From positions 30,972,580 through 31,036,579 of the forward strand of contig NC_049979.1 of the NCBI RefSeq assembly GCF_000003815.2: a stretch of 64,000 nucleotides of DNA, read 5' to 3'. Of the stretch, positions 46,331 through 57,596 are shown piece by piece. How positions within the stretch are numbered: the first letter of the stretch is position 1; the number at the start of each line of letters is the position of its first letter. A program made the position numbers and the translations under genes. The notes under the pieces were generated by a model. That model was given only the letters and a program-made list of their open reading frames with translations, ran no database searches and had not been told where the DNA came from. The stretch comes from Branchiostoma floridae. Its lineage: Eukaryota; Chordata; Leptocardii; Amphioxiformes; Branchiostomatidae.

Positions 46331-46830
46331 GTCATGATTTGCGCTTTTAGGACATTTGACTCCGTATATGTGTCGATCTACATTTCTGAGTTTAATTTTG
46401 TTCTTCTACGATGGTTGCACTGGTATGTTTCAAATTGAGGGCGTCTTTATCTTCTCTGCATATATAAATGAATGAATGGTGGAAAGCCAGGGTAGCTGAG
46501 AGACAAACGTGCCCTAGTTTCTACAAAATACACTATAGCCTGCAGCCCAACAAACAGCAGACACTGGCCGGAAAGAAACCTGAACACAGAGGTCAGTAAT
46601 TAAAGAAGAACTAGAAGTAGAGGGATGGGAATAGTTCATCCTTGAAGTGGCTCTACTTCCCAAATTGAAGAACAGGGTAGTAAATGAATCATGTATCACA
46701 CAACTTTAATTTCTTCAGAATCACCTTAATTTAGGGACTACGTTAGTCAGGATTTGCGCCTTTTAGAAATATGACCCTTTTGACAATTTTGTACATATTT
46801 ATCTGTCTATTTATGTGTAGATAAGCATTT
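46326..46830. repeat. Duplicated segments related to the signal-anchor ORF
   Basis: 'gtcatgatttgcgcttttag' at about 46334 recurs as 'gtcaggatttgcgcctttta' at about 46748. A block at 46370-46430 ('gagtttaattttgttcttct') resembles 47085-47120 inside the ORF at 46945-47196 ('aagtttaatattgttccttt'). These look like decayed partial duplications of that ORF region. Confidence 0.5.
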
Positions 46831-46944
46831 GTTAATTTATGTCGGTTATTTTTCGATAGTGGTTTTTTTATGGTTCTCCTATCGGTTCGACAGATGAGCA
46901 GGCAGACAGGCATTACCTGTTTTGCCTGACCTGCACATGACTTT

Positions 46945-47196
46945 TTATGGTGAAGGAGGGGTGTGCAATTCCTTCTCCACCCTCTCGTCTACTGGAGCAC
47001 TAAGTCTCACAGGGACAGAACTGTATGAAACGTGTGAGACGGCTTCAGCAGATAGTGGTGCGTAGTACATATTTATCTGTCCATTCAAGTTTAATATTGT
47101 TCCTTTACGAAGATGGTGCGTTAACTTGACAGAAAATAAAGCTAAGAGTGCAATGAGAAGTAGACCATGAAAAAAACTAGTAGATCTAGTACCCAT
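46945..47196 (-). CDS. Signal-anchor ORF, possible first exon of a Golgi protein
   Basis: 83 codons on the minus strand. The N-terminus MGTRSTSFFHGLLLIALLAL is a short basic/polar head followed by an uncharged stretch of about 14-16 residues, then FSVKLTHHLRKG, the layout of a type II membrane signal anchor. A stem-like region with little structure follows. It could be the first coding exon of the NXPE-like gene, which lies 7.6 kb downstream on the same strand, or an unrelated gene. No strong donor site was identified. A decayed duplicate lies at 46370-46430. Confidence 0.35.
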   Translation of the reverse strand: MGTRSTSFFHGLLLIALLALFSVKLTHHLRKGTILNLNGQINMYYAPLSAEAVSHVSYSSVPVRLSAPVDERVEKELHTPPSP

Positions 47197-47589
47197 ACTA
47201 TTGGGCGCTTCACATCAAGAGTGACATGACCTAGTGCAGATCTTCTACAGCACCAAGAGAAGCACACCTGACAAGCGACACTCCTGGGAGCCGCGCACTC
47301 ATCAGGCTTATTATACGTGCTTGTATAAGTCCGTATGGGATCCGTATGGAATTCTCAGCGTCTATCAAGATAAATAGGTTGTTGGAAAAATAATAGAAAT
47401 TGGAAGCATAACATGCAATTTTCCCCGCCCGGTTCCCCAAACGTTTTAGCCCATACTGCATATTTAGTATAAAGCAGCTGCAAAATGAGCAGACACATAC
47501 ATTGAAAATGGAAATTCAGTCAACGAAGTAGAACATGTCGTGGGAAGAACAAAAAAGATCTCGACCTCACATTCTGTTATCTTCTTTTG

Positions 47590-47745
47590 TGGTAAGGGTC
47601 AGAATGCCATCCCTGCAATATTCTTTATGTAGGTCAACCCTACATAACATGCCAGAGGGGATCACAAAAACATCATACGGACTTAAAAATACACGTAACG
47701 TTACATGTAAACCTCTCTGTAAGAACCGGTATGGCAGACATTAGA
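47590..47745 (+). pseudogene. Possible GIY-YIG endonuclease fragment of a retroelement
   Basis: One frame (starting near 47595) reads CHPCNILYVGQPYITCQRGS, then QKHHTDLKIHV. Y-V-G-Q, a downstream Arg and His follow the order of a GIY-YIG nuclease (YxG...R...H), as found in Penelope-like and some other retroelements. It is short and isolated. The remainder of 47200-48170 holds nothing else I recognise. Confidence 0.25.
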
Positions 47746-48177
47746 GGTGGAACCTATGATTACCAAAAAAAGGCGCAAAACCCTTGAATCGGGTCTGGCG
47801 GATATGAATAGATTAGACCGCGTGTTTGTTTATGAATTCTACTGAATCTGTCACTTCGTGTACCTGTAACATCAAATACTAACGTTTAAGGAATGTTAAC
47901 ATACCGTCTGTAGGTGAACTGGCCGGTAAACTGTTTCAAATAAATTGGTAACTCCAGAGCAAAATGAGGCACAACTGTACAATACAATACACCTAAAATA
48001 TCGGCCCGAAAATACTGACACTGGCTGACCAGCACAATTATCACTCATTCAGTCAGTGATCGACCAATCAGATAGAGCTTTACCGGGGTTGCTGCACAGA
48101 GAAGAACTGGTTGAACAATTACAGGTTCTTTCCAAGATGGAAACATGTGCCCGGTATACATTGTATGTTTCATTCTT

Positions 48178-48278
48178 CTACAAGGGTGAAACAGAAAGTA
48201 ATGCAAGTGGTTTTGTTCGATTAAAAACTGAACGTGTTACAAAATCACTTGCATTACTTCCTGGCTCACCCTTGTATC
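48178..48278. repeat. Inverted repeat of about 100 bp
   Basis: 'acaagggtgaaacagaaagt' plus 'aatgcaagtggttttgt' at the left mirrors 'acaaaatcacttgcattact' plus 'tcctggctcacccttgt' at the right, with a short loop. It is a MITE-like hairpin. It overlaps a minor ORF of no recognised function. Confidence 0.8.
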
Positions 48279-48628
48279 CCATGGAAATCGATATTTAATG
48301 TGCGAGTTCGGTCCGGAAGTTAATGAGAGCGTTTCTGGATGTTGAGTATTGTTTGTTTGTTTTGTGCCTATTGCAAAAATGAGTAAAGAAGTTCGCTTTC
48401 GGCTGTTATCGCTCACTCGTCCAGATGCCAGCATACATTTGTCTGTTTCTTTAAATCCGTAACAGTTCCGTATGGACATGTTTTCTTCTTTCGTGTAAAA
48501 TGTACCAAAAATATAGTACAGTGAATAATTAATGAAGTTTGATAGGCAGGGCTCACCCCACAAGAAGTCAAATAAACCAACAATCCCCCTTTTGTTAATA
48601 TAACCATCTACAATATGGCGATTCACCA

Positions 48629-49061
48629 TTCGCGCTAGGTCGATGCGGACGGGCGACGGGCATGTCTTGGTGCTAAAAGCCGGCGGTACTTCCGTGGTAT
48701 ATAAAAGGTAAACGAACCCCGCACAATGCATTTCAATGGGGAGAGGTTCTTTTAAGCGCCCTTAAGAGCGGCAAGGCCATGAGCGGCCGCCAGGTGTCCC
48801 CAGCCATGCGCCTGGCCAAGACGCTGGGGACAGGCACCATGGTCTGGGGGATATAAGTTTCTTTCTTGTCATATGTTACATGTATACCTTCCGTGGCTCT
48901 CAGGCCACGATGACGTCATCAGACTGGACAGGTGAAGAACTTATTTCACCGCGTCAGGCGGTCAGACGGGCCTAGAGGCCTCGTCTTTCGCGCTAGGTCG
49001 ATACGGACGGGCGACGGGCATGTCTTGGTGCTAAAAGCCGGCGGTACTTTCATGGTATGTA
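48629..49061. repeat. Pair of 75-bp direct repeats around a GC-rich segment
   Basis: 'ttcgcgctaggtcgatgcgg' ... 'gtgctaaaagccggcggtac' at 48629-48703 recurs at 48987-49061 with about five changes, offset 358 bp. The segment between is unusually GC-rich, contains gcggccgc (48783-48790) and has an open frame reading ALKSGKAMSGRQVSPAMRLA, then KTLGTGTMVWGI. Both repeats read VPPAFSTKTCPSPVRIDLAR on the minus strand. It is unclear whether this is a small terminal-repeat element or duplicated exons. Confidence 0.6.
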
Positions 49062-49342
49062 AAAAATAGGAGTAAAAGAACTTTTTTTTTTGTAATGGGT
49101 CGCTGATTGTCGGCCGTTGATGAATCATTGGCCCCTGAATCATAAAACAGTAAACAGTAATATCATAAAATGATATAATTCTGCTTGGAATGTAGGGCAA
49201 TGTTATATCTTGTTACATAACCATTTTACGTAAAAAGAATTATAATTTGAATGATAATTACATAAAAGAACTTCATTGAAACCTTTGTACTTTTATTATT
49301 GCAGAATAGCAAAGTTCAACGGGAAAAATACCGAAAACTACT

Positions 49343-49484
49343 ATGCTTTTCAAGCAGAGGTCAGAGCGACTCATGGCGACTCATGTCGGCTTGGCTACCC
49401 TATGTGGAGTCTCGCTACTAGTGCTTATCTACATATTTCCTCCAGACCCGCATATGAAACAAGCATCTGCTGGAATCACATTAG
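49343..49484 (+). CDS. CHST-like: CHST-like exon 1 (signal anchor)
   Basis: The exon begins at 49305 after 'ttattattgcag'. An in-frame TAG at 49307 precedes ATG 49343. It ends 'acattag' before 'gtacgt', phase 1. It encodes MLFKQRSERLMATH, then the hydrophobic anchor and PPDPHMKQASAGITL. A second in-frame Met at residue 12 would still keep the anchor. Confidence 0.85.
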
Positions 49485-52400
49485 GTACGTCCTCCTTGCT
49501 GGTTATATCAAAATAATGTATACGATTATATTTCAAACGTTGATTTAGTTTCGTTTTTTTGCATCATGTACAAAAAGTTATTAACATCATTTTTTTCCAC
49601 CTACCAACTGTTTGAGAAGATATCAAGGCGCATTTGGCAGGGGCGGACTTACTTAAAGAACACTGTAGAAAAAGTGTTGGACGCAAGGAGGTTAGTATGA
49701 TCGGTTTTCTTCTATTTAGTTTGGTTGTCCAAACTTAAGTTTTATTCGTAGTCACAGTGGACTTGTTGATGAGAGTATGGTTTAATAAGTCTTTTAACCC
49801 TTTAGTAGTCATCACCAGTCAAGAATTCCCAATTTACATTCGGGGCGTTTTAATGAGTGACTGTCAATCAATGGATAAACTAGAATGAGCTTCAAACAGA
49901 AGTAAAATTTTCAGTATGCTACATTGTTTGGTATCAATAATAATTTTCGAAACTTTATATTTTCCTTACAGGCACCTTTATCGGAAGTCCTAAAAAGCCT
50001 CATCGTTATCGATAAATACAAAGTGCTGTATTGCCGAACAGGTAAAACAGGCAGCTGGACCACAATGCAGCTCTTGTATAACTTGGAATTAGGCACCAAT
50101 ATGAGTCGCCGCGAGGTGAGGAAGTTTGCTAGAGAGAAGCGGCTACCAATTCTTTCAGATTTTTCTGAGGAGGATATCTGGCTTCGTCTTGCTACGTACA
50201 AGAAGTTTCTTGTAGCTAGGAATCCACTAGAAAGGTGAGAAAACGTTCATGATTCTGATGAGTACTTCGACACAAAATACTGTAAATGCAGAAACTTTCG
50301 AGATGGTTTAATGTTCTCGGTTTTAGCGGCGGTCGCTTCACCGCGGATTTAAATCCACCGCGAACATTTTTCCATGGCATTAAGATCCTACAGTGCATAG
50401 TGCTACCGCGAAATTAAAACCACCGCGAAAAGTCCATTTTCCCGCTACCGCGAAATTAAATCTCCGCGAACTTAACTGCATTTACACTGTTCACAAAGTA
50501 ATCTATCGGGGGAGCTTGCGGTTACTGTTCCATGGTACAATTGGCATTTATGATGGTAAAGAAGGTAATTTTCTGGCCTAAATTGTAAGTTTTTTCAACC
50601 TCACCTTCTTCTATAGACTTGCATCTGTGTGGAGCGGATTTTTCGTCACGTATCCAGTGTACGGATGGAACGAAAAATACAGCAGTATGATGGAGACTAT
50701 TTGCCCGGAAATGAAGACAAAGAAGGTGAGGCCTAATCTTTCCAAACCATGTAAAAATCATTATTACACATTGTTCACAGTCACCCGGAAGCATGACTTA
50801 GATGATAGAAATTTGCTATAACCGCCTCATAAAAGTACTCTGTTCCCTTCGCTCACTTGGTGATAACATTCGGTGGTTTTAGCAAAGGACCAGGCGTTAT
50901 GACGCCACATGTGCCTCGGGATGGCTAGTTAAACCTTCATTATCACAAGTCTGCTACCATTTTTTTACCGCCCGGCTCTGAGAGCACGGGCGTTCCAGAT
51001 TAAGAATGTCGCAGGAGTTTGAACCTATTGTAACTGCTTCTCACTAAATGTGCGCTTTAATGTTACCTAATGACAGACATTTTTCTTCTACAGATAACAT
51101 GCAATAAAACAATTGAAATCAAATGGAAAGGAAACCAAACTCATCAGCTTGTACCGTTCAAAGCTTTCGCCAAAGCAGTAGCAGCCTCTGCGAATAGGAC
51201 AGAATTCCAAAACCAACATTGGAAACCAATAAGTGAAATATGTAGTCCCTGCCAAGTAAGTAAGTTTAATATTTGTCGATCACGTTTTCTTATTATTTTA
51301 CACCTACATTCCACAAGGGCGCTGCGTTTGTGCTACTTGTGTGTTCCGTTATAATTTCTTTTATTTTTTAGTCGTTTGCAGAAGCTAAAATTCGGTTGGT
51401 TTTGTCATTTTCATATTCCATGCAAGTATAAATTTCCCGTCACTTATTACTGAATTATTTAATTTTTGTTACTTATTATCATTGTTATGTATTTGAATGA
51501 GATCTTCTTTTGCGTGTCTAATAAGTCTTACGCTACATCTACATGAACTGGCTACAAACTGATAATCACGATCCATTAACTCCCTATTGATTTAGACTCA
51601 AATCGGAGCCAAATTGTGGCTGCTATTTTTCAAACCTTCACACACATCAACATGTCCGTTGGAACAATCTGTGTATGCAAATGTGCCAATATGATAGAAC
51701 ATGCTAAACCTAAAATAATCCTTCAGTGAATTTTTCATTGCAACATTTTAAGGGTATTGACATATTGCTGAGGAAATTGGGAAGGCAAAATGTGGACTAA
51801 CGTACTTTTTTATTTGTTTTATTCAATCTCCCTCCCGATTCCGAATAAGCTGTTCTAGAATCAGCCCTGCGCTAAAATGGAACATTCCAAACCTAATCCT
51901 GGCACAAAAATTCACTTAAACGGACCTTACCCAATGTCTACTGTATGGAAGAATATACTTCTCAACTGGAACTTCTATGCATCAGGGACTATTTAAAAAC
52001 ATTTCTAAACTTCACCCTTTTGTATATTCACGCCAGTTCAAAGAAAAAAGACTTTTAGCCACCCGCTCAAAATGTACAAGACAAATATAATCATTGCTCA
52101 TAACTTGAATAGATTATTTTTTTTCAAGTAAAATTGTTTAAGCATACCTTTTACCACGTTGAAAATTATAATTATAAACCCGTAAATAATGCGTTTGGTT
52201 GAGCTTTTTAAAGGGCTGGATGCAAATAACCTTTTTTCTTCTTTTTCTAAGATCCACTACGACTTTGTCGGTCATATGGAAAACCTGGCTGAAGACCTGA
52301 ACACTTTTTTCCGGCATGATGTTGGTGTCGTCGGAAGGGACAACATTTTTCCACAAAGGAAACCGAGGATCGGTGACCAAATGCTTCATAAAGATTTTCA

Positions 52401-52521
52401 GAAGGTTTCTATTGAAGACATGAACAATCTTTATGAAAGGTACAAAGATGAATATGGATTCTTTGGTTACTCATTTGAAAATGATTTACAAAGGCTAGCT
52501 AAGGCAAGTGTTCGGAAATAA
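49343..52521 (+). CDS. CHST-like: Golgi carbohydrate sulfotransferase (HNK1ST/CHST8-14 family), complete
   Basis: Type II Golgi enzyme that moves sulfate from PAPS to a sugar hydroxyl. Exons 49343-49484, 49620-49690, 49972-50234, 50617-50725, 51094-51255 and 52252-52521 have consistent phases and give 338 residues. The start is the first ATG after an in-frame TAG at 49307 in the same exon, which is preceded by an acceptor, so a non-coding 5' exon is likely. Residues about 14-32 (HVGLATLCGVSLLVLIYIF) are the signal anchor. The 5'-phosphosulfate loop is Y91-C-R-T-G-K-T-G-S-W100, unlike the usual P-K-V-x-C-T-x-W-K. The 3'-phosphate site is F-L-V-A-R-N-P-L-E-R-L (residues about 151-160), close to the family R-x-P-F-E-R. 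H237-W-K-P followed by C-S-P-C and H-Y-D-F-V-G-H-M-E is the family C-terminal block. Acceptor specificity (GalNAc-4 versus others) cannot be told from sequence alone. Confidence 0.92.
49620..49690 (+). CDS. CHST-like: CHST-like exon 2 (stem)
   Basis: Acceptor 'tttgagaag', donor 'aaggaggttagt'. Phase 1 in, phase 0 out. It encodes DIKAHLAGADLLKEHCRKSV followed by GRKE. This is the luminal stem. It is supported mainly by the phase match with both neighbours and the open frame, since the stem is poorly conserved. Confidence 0.75.
49972..50234 (+). CDS. CHST-like: CHST-like exon 3 (PAPS-binding)
   Basis: Acceptor 'tttccttacag', donor 'gaaaggtgag'. Phase 0 in, phase 2 out. It encodes APLSEVLKSLIVIDKYKVLY, CRTGKTGSWTTMQLLYNLEL, later YKKFLVARNPLER. 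Both PAPS contact segments lie in this exon. Confidence 0.93.
50617..50725 (+). CDS. CHST-like: CHST-like exon 4
   Basis: Acceptor 'cttctatag', donor 'aagaaggtgagg'. It completes the Arg of P-L-E-R and encodes LASVWSGFFVTYPVYGWNEK, then YSSMMETICPEMKTKK. E-R-L-x-S-x-W is the family continuation of the 3'-phosphate site. Phase 0 out. Confidence 0.9.
51094..51255 (+). CDS. CHST-like: CHST-like exon 5 (HWxP motif)
   Basis: Acceptor 'tcttctacag', donor 'ccaagtaagt'. Phase 0 at both ends. It encodes ITCNKTIEIKWKGNQTHQLV, then F-K-A-F-A-K-A-V, and ends NQHWKPISEICSPCQ. H-W-x-P and C-x-P-C are hallmarks of this sulfotransferase family. Confidence 0.93.
52252..52521 (+). CDS. CHST-like: CHST-like terminal exon 6
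   Basis: Acceptor 'tttttctaag'. Phase 0 in, stop TAA at 52519. It encodes IHYDFVGHMENLAEDLNTFF through IEDMNNLYERYKDEYGFFGY to LAKASVRK. Y-D-F-V-G-x-M-E and the final L-Y-x-x-Y-x-x-D-Y-x-x-F-G-Y-x-F are the usual C-terminal end of the family. Confidence 0.94.
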   Translation: MHYDFVGHMENLAEDLNTFFRHDVGVVGRDNIFPQRKPRIGDQMLHKDFQKVSIEDMNNLYERYKDEYGFFGYSFENDLQRLAKASVRK

Positions 52522-52571
52522 CGTCCTTGAGAAATCGCTTGGCCGAATGTACGATACTGAGGGTTAATTAA

Positions 52572-52651
52572 CCTGGTCCTTTGCTATAATCACCGAAAGG
52601 CCATAAAGCCCACAATGTGGTTTTATGAGGTGGTTATAGCAAAGGACCAGG
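52572..52651. repeat. Short inverted repeat, related copy in CHST intron
   Basis: 'cctggtcctttgctataatc' at 52572 pairs with 'ttatagcaaaggaccagg' at 52634-52651 (22 of 23 bp), with a 34-bp loop. 'ttttagcaaaggaccaggcg' at about 50878, inside CHST intron 4, is a related end with its own 'gcctcataaaa' partner at 50825. It is a small MITE-like family. Confidence 0.75.
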
Positions 52652-52869
52652 CGGTATCACAGCATGTACAGCGAGGAACAGGCGGGTCATTAACGTTATT
52701 ATCATATAGCCTACCCAAACTTGCAAACTCCTGCATGACGCATAGATCCATCTGTGCTATATGTGTGAATTCCTTTGTCGACTTTTTTAAAATTCACATT
52801 TGTTCTTTGGTACATCCATCCGTAACGAGATTACAGATTACATTTTGAAACCATAATTTCCACAGAAAG

Positions 52870-53015
52870 CTCCAACTCCAAAAATGTCTTACCGCTACGT
52901 TTAAAAACTACTTTTCCAAAAGGATCGTTCCCATCTGCAACGCTCTACCCGTCAACACTACACATCTAAGGCTCACAATTAACACCTTAAAAAACAGTTC
53001 CAGCTCACTACCTCT
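52870..53015 (+). mobile_element. Possible LINE C-terminal scrap
   Basis: One frame reads TATFKNYFSKRIVPICNALP followed by NTLKNSSSSLPLP and a stop. F-x-x-R-x-I-x-x-x-N-A-L-P is the usual last block of CR1-like polyproteins. It is very short. From 53016 to 55290 I see only AT-rich sequence and unrecognised small ORFs, including a 104-codon one at 53019-53333 (-) that is Lys- and Phe-rich. Confidence 0.4.
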
Positions 53016-55299
53016 CCCTTAAGTGCAAGTTTCGGTATTTCCGGACTTGCGCAGATGACCCAGTTTCAGAATGCTTAGGTAGCCTTGGCCGAAGTGGCTG
53101 TAAAAATGTTTTTCTTTGGCTATGTTTGGTAGAAAGACCCAGTTGACTGAAATCCTTTGTTTACTAACAAACTGACGCAGTTTCACTTCATAAAAAGTAT
53201 CAACGTGAAGGAAGAGGTTATCTAGCTTAAAAAAGGCTTTGACTTCACTTGGTCTACGTTTGGCTACACTCTGCAAAGACTTTGTGTAAGTTTTGTGTAG
53301 CTCTTTTTCGACTTTTGCTGTACGTTTGACCAACAGTTGACGGAGGAAAAATATTTAACGTAGAAATGCAGTATAAAATAGGTTTCTTAGTAAACATCAC
53401 AAATCTAAGCACCAGGACGAAAGTGTATTTTGTTTCTGATCTCCAATTATATAGTTTTAGCAAATACAGAAAGAAAAAAAATCAGAATAGAAAAGTTGAC
53501 GTTTCCTGCACCGACTAATGACGTGTTTTATCACTATTTATTTACCTATTATTATCTGTGAACGTCCGGAATATAATGGCTGATGTTATAAGAGATCGCA
53601 AACTTTTCAATAGATCTAGAAACAGATTTATCAACATTGACTTTATTTGGATCCACAATTAGCTTTACAATCCTGTTAGCTACCCTCCCTGTGGTCTATA
53701 CTAAAAGTAACATAAACTCTCATGATTCCATTTGATACCATAATACCGTCACACAAGAAAAAAACACGCGATTTCAATAAATGTACAGATGCTGCATCAG
53801 TAATTATAATGTGTATACAGTTTAGATGATTCGGTATTCAGTACAATGTTTAGAAGGCCCTTATAACAATGCTTTATTTGGAGTTATAATGGCACCAGGT
53901 GGAATTTTTAGGGTTGATTTACACCAATATAAAATCACATGACAGAGAAACTACAAAACTGGACCAGATATGGGATTTGATAACCGTTTTAAAGTTCTAA
54001 CGATTGGTACATTGTTCTATTTGAAAAAAAAAAGTAGGAAAAGACACGTCACTTGAGCCAATCATAACACAGAGTTTAACGTAATCCAAACAAAAGTGAA
54101 CAAATCCTATCCTAGGTTTGTCTACATCCTGACTTCTAACTAAATATTATTTCTTCAAGGTCTTGGTTCTTAACCTTTGGATAAAGATGGACACAAAACG
54201 TAAAAATACCTTGTCGACTGTAACGTTTCGTTCGCGAGCAAGTTGACGAGCCCGCCACAGAAAACATGACCTATCTGACGACAAGCATAGTCTGTGATCA
54301 TAATTCTTTTGCTTTCTAAACGGACTTCTCCTCCCATTTTTGTCTACAGTATTGGACCTGATTTTTGATAAAGATATGGCTATAGTTTTATCTGAACATG
54401 TCAGTAAAACGATGTACAGGTCATTTCAGAAGAATAAACAGATAATTAAAGAAGGCGTATTTTCCATTTTCTGTCATTTACCTTCAATAGTGGGTCTACA
54501 ACTGTTTTTCTTTGTCATTCAAGTTTATACGACATGATCTGTCTACTAAATGTTACAACGTTTACTAAAGCTTAAAATCTCAAAAGGTAATGAAATATAT
54601 AAAAAAGGCATTTGATTGTATGATTTAAGAGATGAATTAGCGTCACGTAAAGGAAAATGGTTGCTTTTGCTGGTCACAATTACTTCATGCTCGCATTCTG
54701 GTAGGTAAATAGAAACACATAAACTATAGAACGCCCATGTTTAGGAAGCAAAACAATGCTGACCTTCTGTCAGGTGATTGGTGACCTGGTGAGTCGGGTC
54801 GTCTACTTTTGGAATCCAAATAAAATACGCCAAGTAAAGGTAAAGTCCTTGCATCCCTCAAGTAATGAAAAGTTTGTCGGCAAAACGTTATCAGTTATAA
54901 GATATAATAAGAACACAGTTTGCACAACACGCCAGTTGCAAAACTGAGTGTTTCACACCACAAAGAACCCATTAAATCACTATAAAAACACACAACACGC
55001 CTGAAGCTAGACGCCAATAAATCTTAAAATCTGCCGCAGAAGGTCGTCGATGACAACTGACAACCGTACGTTAACATGCCAGGTGTACCTGGTGACCATG
55101 TCCGATTTATTGGGCCATAGCATTTAGTCGTCGGCTGTGCGGCTGACCTGAACCAAATTTGAAATTGTCACATAGACGTATATGATTCCATTTCCTTATA
55201 TTAATTGATTCAACATGACAGGCATACACATAATGGTAGCCAGAATGGCGTTGGAATTTACAACAGACACTTAACCTACTCCGCCCGCATATTTACCTC

Positions 55300-56345
55300 C
55301 ATGAAATGTCATGGAGGTTATATTTTACCCAGCGTTTGTGTGTGTGTGTGTGTGTGTGTGTAAACAAAATAACTCAAGAACGGCTGGGTGGATTAGTTTC
55401 ATACTTGGTGTGTTGGTAGTGTGTGATGAAAGCTGAAAATGATTAGATTTTGGGCCCCCTAGCGGCTCCCCTTGGTACTGCAGCGCAACTTCCGGTTTTG
55501 CTATCTCGGTGTTCTGAACAAGCTATGGCCACGATTTTTAAGTATTAGATAGCTCTTGTGCTCAGAAAGAAATGACATAAGTTTGGTTCCCCTAGCGTCT
55601 AATGTGGGGATAGCAGGGGCATTTTTGTCAAAAACTTCTGAAGACGATAACTCAAGAAGGGAACAACGAATTTTCATGATTTTTGGTATGTAGGTACCTT
55701 AGACAATGTTGTACAAGATAAGATACTAAATATGCAAAATTGGAGTACATTTGCATAATTAATGAGAATATTATATCATAGCAGTTTTTTCAATGTATCT
55801 CTTGTTCCAGACATGCTATGGTCTTGACATTTAGGTGGTAGATAGCTTTTAGTGCCATGACCAAGTGGAGCAAGTTTCAGCCCTCTAACATTTAATTGTG
55901 GAACTGCAGGGGCGTTTTTGTCAAGACACTCCAAAGCGGATAACTGCAGAAAGGATTGACAGATTGGCATCATATTAGGCATGCGGGTACCTTAGACAAA
56001 GATGTTCATAATGATATACATGTTATGCAAATGAGGACTTAATTTGCATAATTAATGAAGAAATTGTATAATTCTATTGTTTTCAATAACTGGACTTCAA
56101 TAAATGTAACACATGTTAATTATGATAGGTGGAGTATAAGCAGATACCAAATATGGTAATGAGGAGCTTATTTGCATAATTTATGTAAAAATTGCAAAAC
56201 CGCTTTATGATTAATAATGGGAATTTTATGATTGTGACATGTGTACGTTAGTCAATGATGAACAACACCATGCATAAATTATGTCTATGTGTTAGTCAAT
56301 TTCATTAAATTTAGGAAAGCTCTAAATTTTCATGGAGGTATGACG
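55300..56345 (+). repeat. Octamer-rich dispersed repeat, variant copy
   Basis: It opens with 'ctccatgaaatgtcatggag' and a (tg)n run, then 'cccctagcggctcc', 'atgatttttggtatgtaggt' twice, and several 'tttgcataattaatgaagaa' blocks. It closes near 'cgaactctagtta'. It is a diverged subfamily of the copies at 33893 and 60220. Between 56346 and 57590 I recognise nothing. Confidence 0.75.
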
Positions 56346-57596
56346 TCGCCGAACTCTAGTTACATATAAAAATGTATGAAAATAGTATACAACATCCCTG
56401 GCATTGAGTACCCGTCATTACAAGCTTAGTGTCTATACTTTTGTTGCACAGATAGATAGCTGTATGAAAAAATAGTTCTGAAGTCTTGAAGTTGATACAT
56501 GATAGCAGCCTTCAGTTTGTTATTGGGCAACACACATGTTGAGAAGAAGATAAGTATCCTATTCCAATCAAAATATGTCATAAGAGGGCTAGACTGATTT
56601 AGAATTGAACATCACACTATAGAATGTGCCATTACTGTGCTAATGGTGTGTTCACTATAACAGACGGGACGTCTATCACCAACAGGGACACTGTTTACCT
56701 AATAGTTGTGTTTGAACCTTGTTTATCATGAAAGCTCAAATCGGCTTTGTATTGAGGTCATACGGGAGCAGGTCAGGGCCACACAAAACATATAACAGGG
56801 GCACAGTTTACATCATTTAAAGTCCTAATAGATATATACACAAAATTTGTGTATATACATGGTACAAAATATCCCGACAACAGAATATATACGCATGCAA
56901 CATTTTACAGATATCATTAACAATACCACATTGAAAATCTCAAACATAAGAATAGTAATCACGAAAAATTAAATATAACAATGCTTAAGCAACTGAAGGT
57001 AGTAAAATAAAATAACGAAAATGATCTTTCTATGGATTATTCAAGATCGTAATCGTTAACGGCACGGTGTTTATGCTATGACCGAGAAGTCGTTAAATCA
57101 ATTATATTGATATGACAGCGGCTTTCCTCACTTTATTTAGGTGAAAATGAGGAAAATGATGACCTAGCTTATGCAAAGGGATACCCTCGGATGGGACTAT
57201 TAGAGGTCTCGTGTTTAAGACCTCTTGCACGGAGAAGAACCTACCTGACTGCCCGAAAAAAGGAGGGGTTCTGTCCACTGTGAGTGGTTAAAAACCTAGA
57301 GTCCTTTGGATTCACCTGGAGGTGACCAGACGATGTATACAGGCTTTGTTTACAGATCCTAACGATTTAGCCTAGTCTTTTGTAAGGGCATTACAATTCA
57401 GCCGCTGGCTGCGAAGTAAGAGTAGTCGGCCCTTCTAATGACTCAATAACAAAATACTTTGGACCCATTTAGAGGCTCTATAAACAGAGACACGTTTTAC
57501 TATCAAAAGATAAGTCAAGAGGACACTCTGGGACTATGAACAGAATAGTGACATACTGTTAGCTGTAAGCTAAAGTATCCCGTCTGTTTATAATAA

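Noticed and set aside
48056-48298. 80-codon ORF
   Set aside because: Its second half is one arm-loop-arm of the inverted repeat at 48178-48278, and the rest shows no motif.
54340-54947. Small ORFs after the CHST gene, the first preceded by a 'ttttgtctacag' acceptor-like site
   Set aside because: The peptides match nothing I know, have no consistent donor or phase partner, and the CHST frame already ends at 52521.
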